From Rhizaria sp. SCN 62-66 (taxonomy: Eukaryota; Rhizaria, unplaced): a stretch of 64,000 bases of DNA. Below the pieces are notes generated by a model. That model was not told the DNA's origin. It did no database searches and saw only the letters and a program-made list of their open reading frames with translations. The translations under genes were made by a program, and so were the position numbers. Below, in pieces: positions 55,838 to 64,000 of the stretch (the first letter of the stretch is position 1; every line of letters begins with the position of its first letter). Location of the stretch: NCBI GenBank assembly GCA_001724265.1, contig MEDY01000052.1:86939-150938 (forward strand), given 5' to 3'.

Positions 55838-58800
55838 GCCATCGCGCCGAAGCCCGCCATGCCGCCAAAGCCGGGCATGGCGCCCATGCCGGCCATGCCC
55901 GCGCCCGCGAAGGCCGAGGATGTGGCGCCCGCGGCGTGCGCCTGCGGCTGCTGCTGTTGTTGCTGCTGCTGGGTGCGGGCGCCCGCGGCGGCGGCGTTGC
56001 GCGCGGTGCGCTGCTTATTCTTGTTCTCAAGCAGGCGCTTCATCCCGCCGATGAGCTCCTCGGGCGTCTTGGCCACGCGGTCAGCGCCCGTGTGGTCCGA
56101 GTAGTGGAACCCACCGGGCGTGACACGTGCGCGCTCGCGGGCGGCCTCGCGGCCGGGCAAGTACGTGAACTCGACGATGAGCGGCGAGCGAGGATGCAAC
56201 GAGAGCAGGTACGGCAGCGTCTGCTTGCGCACGCGCGCCTCGCGCTCCAGCTGCGCCTCGACCTGGTCGCGCGGGCCGTCGAAGAAGACCTTGTGGCCGA
56301 CGAGTCCCTTGAGCACGTCCATGACAGGCTCAACGAAGCGCGAGATGACTTCGTCCAGGTCTTCGTACTCGCGCAGGTACTGGCGCGGGTTGATCGCGTC
56401 GCGCGCGTCGCCCAGTGCCTCGGCGTGGCGCTTCACCAGCGCCTCCGTCCCGGGCGGATCCGTGTCGATCACCAGGCGCCGGCCCAGCGCCGTGGGGTCG
56501 CCCGTGGGCTTGTCGTGCTCGGCGATCTCGACGTGCACGAAGCGGTCCTGTGCCACGTTGGGCACGCGGAACGACGCCACCAGCGAGCGCAGCCCATCAG
56601 TCTGCGACGGCCGCAGCACCACGGTCGACGGCGCAGTTGCCGCGACGTGCGCGAGCAGCTCCTCGGCCTCGGCCTTGGTCATGTTCTTGAACGTGTCGTG
56701 CGATACGTTGCGGTGCACGATCTGCACGTCGGCCTGCTTCGGCGGCGGGCAGATATGCTGATCGTCGGGATGCACCCACGAGGACCGCGCGGCGTCGAAG
56801 TACATATACTTGCCCTCGTGGCGCGCCTGTATCGTCTTAAACACCTCGAGCGACTCGGGGCGGTTCAGCGACGTGTGCGCCGTCGACAGCCGCACCGACG
56901 CGCGCTCGTACTGCACCTGGAAGATCACGGCGCGCACTTCCTGGCCAACCTTAACGCGCTCCTGGAGCCAGAGCTTCTGGGCCTCCTTGCGCGCCTCGCC
57001 CTGGCCGGGGAAATAGGGCGTGGTGGACGACACGCTCGTGATGGGCACGAAGCCCGCCACGCGGTTCGCCAGCTCCACGACGATGCCGTCGGGCTTGATC
57101 GCCTTGACCTGTGCGAGCACGTGCTGGTGCACGTAGAGCGTGTCCTCGGTCTCGCCTGTGCACAGCCGGAACAGGTCCTGGGCCGACGGCGGGCCGCGGC
57201 GGCGCAGCGCCACGGCGGGCAGCAGGTCAGCGCGCACGCGAAGCTTGGCCTTGGTGGCGTTGTCGAGCACCTCGGGCACATGCGACGTTTCCTCCAACAG
57301 GTCCGCGGCGGCCACGAGGCGCGCGAACGACTCGAGCACCTCCGAAGTCGGCGGGTCCGCGAACGGGCGCACGAGCTCGCGCGACGACAGGTAGAGGATA
57401 TCGAGCATGTGGCGGTTCTGGTTGCGGCGCTGCGCGGCGAAGGCGTGCAGGTCGAATTCTTTGAGCGTGGATAGCAGCCAGTGGCCCTTGTGCGCGAGAC
57501 GCGCCATGACGGCGTTGATGCGCAGGTGCATCGTGTCGGTGACGCTCTGGTGCGTGTCCTTCATGCGCATGCGCATCGCGGCCACTTCGAGTGAGTCGGC
57601 GTCGGCGCCGCGGCCCTCGGCGCGCTCCATGTCGTCGTGCGCCTTGTTCGAGTCCACCAGCTCGGCCTCCTCGGCCTCGGTCAGCCCCAGCGCAGTCATG
57701 GTGCCCTTGCCGCCCTTATCGCTCTTCTTGCGGCCCCGGTCGCCCTTGACCTTCTTGGTCACGGGCGGCGGCAGCGCGTTCTGCGCCTCGGCCAGTCCAA
57801 ACAGCACCTCGAGCAGCAACTGCGCAGCCTCGCGGTAGTGCTCCGGCGGCACGCGCGTGCGGTCCAGAAACGGCACACGCGCGGCAGCCACGCCCTGGAT
57901 CGCGGACCCGGCGGAGCGCGCACACACGCGCAGGAAGCCCGCGGCGTTGCGGTACACGGCGCCGCCCAGCACGCCGTTGGCGGCGCCGTTGGAGGCGGCC
58001 GCGGACAGCAGGTCGGCGCGCGTGTTGACCGAGCCCGAGCGGCCGAGGAAGGCCGAGAGCGCGCGCGCCTTCTGGGGGCCCAGCCCGGGCACGAACTGCA
58101 GCGGCGCGACGAGGTGCTGGCGCAGCCCCACGCCGGCCTGCACCAGCGCGTTAACGTCGACGCCCAGGCGCGCAGTGGCCTGCTGCAGCGCGCGGCGCAG
58201 CGCGGCGAGCAGCACGCTGCGCGGGAGCAGGTCCTGGTCCTTGTGCAGACGCAGCGAGAGGATCTCGCACGCCTGCTGGCTCGTCGCGCGCGACGACGTC
58301 CACAGCGCGGCGAGCGTCGCCAGCGGGTTGATGGCCATGCGGCCAATGGCAGCGGCCTTGCGTACGAGCGGGTGCGCCGTGGGCATCTCCTGGCGCGAGC
58401 GCGCAGAGGTCATGTACACGCGCCCCACCGTCGGGTCCGCCAGCTCGAACTTGAGCCAAGGCTGGTCGTACAGCACCTTGGACTGCAGGTCCGTGATGAA
58501 GCCGCTCGAGTTGGGCGTGGCCGCGTCGACGAGCACGAGCGCGGGGCGGTACGTGGTCATGATGTCGATCAGCACGCGCACGTCCATCTCCTTGCTACGC
58601 TGCACCTCGCCCGCGGCCTGGATGCGCGACCCGGCTTGCGAGCCGCCCTGGAGCGCGAGCGCCTGCATGCTGCGCTCGTTGGTGCGCGTCTTGAAGGCCG
58701 TCAGCACGGCCTGCTCCATCACATCGCCCTGCGAGTTGAGCACCACCAGCGACAGCGGCTCGCGGTCGTCGCCCTGCACGATCGACGCCACGCACCACCC

Positions 58801-61800
58801 GCGCGCGCCGCCCAGTGTGAGCCCACGCACGCGCGCCGAGCGCCGCTGCTTCTCCGCGCGCGCCTCGTCGCGGGCCGCGCGCCGCGCGCGCTGGCGCTCG
58901 CGGGACGCCACGGTGTCGTCATCGTCGTCGTCGTCGTCGAGCGCGTTGAAGGCGTCGTCCTCGGAGTCCGAGTCGCTCTCGCCGCCGTCGCTGCCGCGGA
59001 GCGCGTCGGGATCAGACAGCTCCGTGTCGTCGTCCGCAGAGTTCGAGCCTGCCGCGGCGGCGGTGCCGGGCGCGGCCCTGGGCTCCTCCTTCTTGGTGAG
59101 CTCGGCGTTGGCGCGGGCGGCGCGGCGCGCGGCCACGCGGGCGGCGCGCGCGGCGCGGCGCGTGGACGCCGCGGCGTCGAGGGGCTCTGTGAGCAGCATA
59201 GGCAGCAGCGCCTCGGTGGCGATGCGCGCCGACAGCAGCCGGTCAGCCGAGAGACGCACTTCGTCGAGCAGCAGGCGGCGCACGCTGGGCAGCAGGAACG
59301 TCATCACGGCCTCCTGCATCACCAGCGCGCGCGCGCGGGCCAGCCACGCGCCCTCGTTCTCCGCCTCGGCCTCCCCGTCAGCGCCGGCAGAGGCGCTCGC
59401 AGCCGCAGCCGCAGCCGCGAGCATGGCGCCCGCGCGCAGCCCGAGGCCGACGACGGGCTCGGCCGCGAGGTGCGGGCGCGCGTGCGCGCCGCCCTCGGCC
59501 AGCGCGCTGCACACGCCAGCCAGCTCGTGATCCGCGGCCGGCACCAGCTCAAAGGCCCAGTGCGGGCGGAACGTCCCCGCCTGCGGCAGCGCGGCCAGCG
59601 TCTCGGCGTCGAGGTGCGCGTGCATGGCGGCGTACTCGTCCGCCGACATGGGCGTCTGTCGCTGCGGCGTGTGGTGCAGCACGATCGACACGTACTTAGC
59701 CTGCGCGGCGGCGAAAATCTTGGGCAGCAGCTCCGGCGCGGCGGCCAGGTGCGACAGCGGCATCGACGCCACGCGGCGCGCCACAAACAGCCGGTGGTTC
59801 CACTCCAGCTCGGCCACGCCCTTGGGCAGCGGGATTGTGGAGAGACGCATCTGCGGCGTGAGCGACTCGGACAGCGAGGTCCGCAGCACAGGGTCCTGCC
59901 CCACGCGCGAAGCCGCGCGGCGCCGCGCCGTCAGCAGCACGTCCTCGGGCGACGCGAAGCGCGGCCCCACGAGTGACTGCGCCAGCACGGCCACGGGCGG
60001 CAGCGGCGCCGCGGGCGGCGCGCCCGCGGCGTACGGGTTCTGTTCGCTGCGCTCGAGGTAGCGGCCCAGCGCGGCTGTGTAGTCGGCCCACGCCGCGGCG
60101 AAGGCGTCGGCGTCGGCGCAGGGCACTGCGGCCGCGGTGGTAACGACGCGCTGGCGCACATTGGAGCGCAGCGCCGCGGTGCTGAGGCCGAGCAGCACGT
60201 CGGCGATAATGTCGATCGCGGCATCAACGTGCGCGGTCGACGCGCTCGCCGCCAGCAGCTCGGGCCGCGCGTACGCGAACACGTGCTCGCCCGCAGACGA
60301 CGAGACCGCAGAGGGCTCGAGCGTGGCGGACGACGGAGCCAGGGACGCGGCGGCGTCGGCGCTGCCCGCACTGGCCTCCGACTTGACGCTCTCGGGCTTG
60401 ACCGCAGGGGCGCGGCGCGGCACGTCGCCCTCGCCCACGAGCTCCTCGTCGTCTGCAGCGGCGGCGTCGTCGCCGGCCAGGTCGACGGCCTCGAGGGCGC
60501 CGGCCTCGGTCTTGACCGCGGCGGCGGCGGCCGGCTTGGCGACGGACTCGTCGATGTCGTAGCCGAGCTCGGCCTTGACCTCGGTCTTAACGCCGTCCGC
60601 GGCCGCCTGCGCGGCGACGAGCGCGGCCATGCCGTGGAACGCAGTCAGCCGCAGGAGGCGGCGCTTCTCCGACGCCGCGATGAAGCGGCGCGACTCACGC
60701 AGCTCCAGCTCCGTGGCCGCGCGCGTCACCGCGCGCCACAGCTCGGCGTCGTGGCCCAGCGAGAAGTCGCCCGCCACCAGCGCGCCGGCCGCGCGCCCGG
60801 CGGCAACGGCGCGGCGCATCAGCGCCCACTCTGAGGCCGTGTACCCGCGGCCCGCAAGCGCCACCACGGGCGCGCGCGCGGCCGCCGCGGCGACGGCGGC
60901 GACGCTGTCGGCGGCCTCGACGTCCGAATCGGCGTCCGCGCCAGCAGACGCGGCAGTGGCACTGGACGTGAGAGGGGCTGCGGCTGCGGCGGCGGGCAGG
61001 GCGTCGAGCACGCGGGGCAGCGGGACGAAGTACGGGTCGATGGGGAGCCCCGAGAGCGAGGCCGGCGGCGCGGGCAGCGGCGCGCGCGCGGCGGCCTAGC
61101 GGCTCTCGACGAGTTCCTTCAGCGTGGTTGCGCGCGTGAGCATGAGCGCGTGCCAGCGCTCGTCGGCCTCGTCGAGCGTCCACACGTCGGCGTCCGACAG
61201 CGAGGCCGCGGGGAGCCCCGGGAAGCAGAGCTCGTCGCGCTTGTACGCCACCACATACCCTGGGTCGAGCCGGTCGCGGTGCAGCAGCCCCAGCAGCCAG
61301 GCCACGGCCGCGCGCGTGAGCTCGGAGCGCGGGGCCGCGGCGACGCCCGGCTTTGCGGCGGCCGTGACGCCCACGCCCAGCGCGGCCGCCGCGGACCCCA
61401 CCGAGGGCTGCAGCGCCGTGTCCCAGAGCCACTGCGCCTCGGCCTCGAGCGAGAGCTCGCGCACCACAGGGTCCATGCGCTGCGCCAGCTCCTGCCCGGC
61501 CGGGTCCGCCGCCAGCGCGCGCGCCAGCACGCGCTGCGCAAAGCCCGCGGCATCGGCGGCGGCGTGCCGGTGGTGCTGCAGCAGCGCCACCTCGCCCGCG
61601 CCCGCCGCAGTCGCCACGGCTTCGCGCGCGGCGGACATGTACACGTCCGTCTTGGCGCTGCTCACGCCCGCGGCCACGCTGGCCGCCTCAGCGGGCGACA
61701 GCAGCGCGGGCACGGTCGGCACCGTGTCCACCAGCAGCGGCGCGGGCTGCGGCACGGCGCGCGAGAGGTCGAAGCGCTCGGGGTCAGTGCCGCGCGCCTC

Positions 61801-63109
61801 GGCGTCCTCGGCTGCGAGCTTGTCCAGCACGCCGGGCGCCAGCGCAAAGCCCAGCTCGAAGGAGCGCGCGTCGATGCCCAGCGCGGCCGCCACGCTCGCG
61901 CGCAGCGCCACGCGCGCCTGCAGCCGCTCGGGCACGTCGTGCTCCACCACTGCGCGCGCGGCCGCCGCAGCCTCCTTGGCGCGCTCGGCGCGCACGCGGG
62001 CCGCGCCGCTAAGCACGGGCGCCACGGAGGTCGACGCGGCGGCCGCGGCCGCGGCGGCCGCCACGGTGTCAGCGTCGGCCGAGGCGGCGGCCGCAGCGAG
62101 CGACTCCTCCTGGCGGCCGAAGAGGCCCTCGACGTCGCCGCCGAACATGGCCGACAGGCGCTGCTGGTCCGCGAAGGAGAAGCGCGAGAAGGTTGAGGCG
62201 CCCGTGACGCGGCGTTGCCCGTCCTCGGCGGCGTCGTCGTCCTCGTAGCCGTCCTCGTCGTCGTACTCGCCGTCGCCGTCCTCGTCATCGTCGCCGGCAC
62301 CCGCGCGGCGCACGCGCACGCCGTCGGCATCGTAGGCGTCCTCGTCGTCGCCGTCGCCAGCGCCGCGCGTGGCATTGGCGAACTTCTTGTTCTTGGGCTT
62401 GAGCTTGGCTTCGTCGTCGAGGCCGTCAAAGATGGCGCCGGCGCCGAGGCGCGAAGCCAGCGGCGAGCCCAGATCGGCCTCTTCCTCGTCGTCGTCGTCG
62501 CCGCCCAACACGCGCGACGACGCCGTCTTGGAGCGCTTCGTGGGCGCCGCGGCGGCCGCAGCGGAAGTATCAAAGCGCATCATGTCCTCCTCTTCGTCGT
62601 AGTTGACGTCGAACATCTGCTTGCGCAGGTCCTCCTTGCGCTGCTTCTCGGCCTGACGCTCGGCCGCGAGCAGCCGCTCCTCAAGGGAAATGTGATCTTC
62701 ATTTACAAGTGTACGCTTGCGGACAACCACCGTCTCGTCCTAGAGACAGGGGGTATAGAAGAAATACAGAAATTAATGACGGTGCGGAAGAAGGCAACGA
62801 CGGAGAAGGAAGCGCGAAGAAGAAGAGCGGGGAGGGTATGGCAACGGTTAGAGAAAGCAAAATCAGGCTCACCAAACAAGCAAATAACACACAATCAGAG
62901 GAGACTGAAGGGTAATGATACACTGCGATAGAAGAAATGTGATGTTTTACTGCAAAATTGAAGCTCGAAGCGTTATACGCCCCATATCTGGGGGCGTGGG
63001 AAGCTGATTGAAGCACAGGCGGGGTGGCAGCGAAGGGTTATGGTGGGTGTTCAAACAATCAACATACCTCATCATCGGCGGGTCGGTTGGTGTCCTGCGT
63101 CGACGACAT
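55417..63109 (-). CDS. SPT6: Transcription elongation factor and histone chaperone SPT6, two exons, one in-frame TAG
   Basis: Join 63109-63068 and 62739-55417, giving 2,454 residues if TAG at residue 562 is sense. Exon 1 encodes MSSTQDTNRPADDE and is joined in phase 0 across a 328-nt intron (GTATGT to CTCTAG). SPT6 travels with RNA polymerase II and reassembles nucleosomes. Visible parts: an acidic N-terminus; the core; a YqgF-like region (VLIDIMTTYRPALVLVDAATPNS) at about residue 1400; helix-hairpin-helix (FVPGLGPQKARALSAFLG) at about 1560; an S1 domain (VKAIKPDGIVVELANRVAGFVPI) at about 1890; and the tandem SH2 region (RNVSHDTFKNMTKAEAEELL, then GGFHYSDH). The C-terminal roughly 150 residues are Gly/Met/Pro repeats (MPGMGGMPG) ending in Gln-rich sequence, unlike the Ser/Thr-rich tail of animals. 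Stop TAA. A standard-code reading splits the gene into pieces of 561 and 1,892 residues. Confidence 0.88.
61096..61098 (-). other. In-frame TAG in SPT6
   Basis: The context is KELVESR-TAG-AAARAPLP. The SPT6 N-terminal part lies upstream and the remaining core, S1 and SH2 domains downstream in the same frame. No start codon or promoter-like gap separates them. Confidence 0.88.
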
Positions 63110-64000
63110 AACAGTCGCCGGTCTGTAAAATAATGATTTCGGAATACAATTTCGAATCAATGTACTTGTAAGCTCTCTTAATGGAAAACAATGAGTGCGA
63201 GGATGTGCGGTCCCGAGTCGGCTCAACAAGGCTTATCTCGGAACGCCACCGTGGGCGCAAGAACAACATCACAAGGATCCAGGCAAAAGCCAAAAGTACA
63301 TTGTGCAATGAAGACGTCGGATTTCATCCTTGCTCGTCTCCAAAGACCTTTTAATGCCTGAAAATTTGGATGGCGAGTCATCGGTCAGTTGGTGACCGTG
63401 AGATTGCTTCACTGCGCCCAACTTTTTCGGTACCGTTGCCTGCGGCGCCGACCGAAAGTGGAGCTCATCTTTGAGCAGCTATATCTTGATACATGTTCGT
63501 CACTATTAATATCTACAAGAGGGATGCGTCGCAATCTGTCTTTTATATCTTTGTTTTGTTTATTAAACTGCTTCAATCACACTCGGCATGTGTCAATAGC
63601 ATCACCGGTGACTTACGCCGGTGGCCTGATAGCTGGAGACACCGGTTGTATGAGTAAATAAGTCGGTCCTATATTAACGTGACCTTCCATTGAATACATT
63701 ATTCCTCTAAAATCGCCGTTTACGGAGATGTATCCTGCTGTTGCTGCCGACAACTTCGCTCACCGCTGCCGTTGCCGTGGCTGATTGTTGGATAACAATT
63801 TCCACTAAAGCTGGCAGTATCAGCTGTCAGTGAAGATAACCCGAGAATAAAGATATCGTATTAGAGAAAATTCACACCAAATCCCGTCATGTGTTGTCTA
63901 TTGTACATCACTGGCGTAGAGTGAAAGTGTAGTGCCTGATCCGCGTGTCCGCCCCGCACGTGTTCGTACCGTCAAACAACGCCATGACGGTCTGATCAAA
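63110..64000. other. Region upstream of SPT6 to the window end
   Basis: It contains the SPT6 promoter. Short inverted motifs occur near 63600-63650 (CACCGGTG and CGCCGGTG). A 90-codon open frame at 63389-63661 has no recognisable content. No gene is supported. Confidence 0.5.

Noticed and set aside
57637-59976. 779-codon plus-strand open frame opposite SPT6
   Set aside because: It is the mirror of GC-rich SPT6 codons. Its composition (Arg/His/Ala-rich) matches no family and the sense strand carries clear SPT6 domains.
1-64000. CRISPR arrays, insertion sequences, bacterial operons
   Set aside because: None seen: the genes are eukaryotic, some with GT-AG introns, and the repeats are microsatellites and protein low-complexity tracts.

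Overview
The window is nuclear DNA from a unicellular eukaryote whose lineage I cannot fix. Genes are long and GC-rich with Ala/Gly/Ser/Gln low-complexity inserts. Spacers are clearly more AT-rich. Introns are few (GT-AG, about 100-330 nt), and the conserved genes are eukaryote-only: Aladin, eRF3, proteasome beta-2, EMC1, a myotubularin phosphatase, SLX1, La-type proteins and SPT6. I model 16 protein genes on both strands and no convincing RNA gene.

Layout: 0-11 kb holds housekeeping genes (5'-partial Aladin, eRF3, PSMB7 with three exons, EMC1). 11.6-27 kb holds a 2,302-residue myotubularin-like phosphatase, an ankyrin protein, a small two-helix membrane protein, an EF-hand protein and the SLX1 nuclease with a 27-copy GAC array. 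27.6-37.7 kb is a tandem array of three divergent La-like RNA-binding genes, two of them with long Gln-rich tails. 39-51 kb holds two adjacent genes for Ala/Glu heptad-repeat coiled-coil proteins, the upstream one starting with a beta-propeller-like region. 51.7-63.1 kb holds a SNF1/CAMK-type kinase fused to ankyrin repeats, then SPT6.

Main result: the window reads as if UAG is a sense codon, most probably glutamine. Five genes carry seven in-frame TAG triplets with the frame and the protein family continuing on both sides: an ankyrin repeat, the kinase-ankyrin fusion, SPT6, and two La-like genes (two TAGs each). None of the 16 modelled genes ends in TAG: six end in TAA and ten in TGA. No gene has an internal TAA or TGA. 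An annotation made with the standard code would cut these five genes into at least twelve pieces. The eRF3 gene, whose product works with eRF1 in reading stop codons, lies in the same window.

The genes do not form one pathway. Translation termination, protein turnover, ER insertion, nuclear transport, chromatin transcription and DNA repair are simply neighbours. The only clear cluster is the La-like array.
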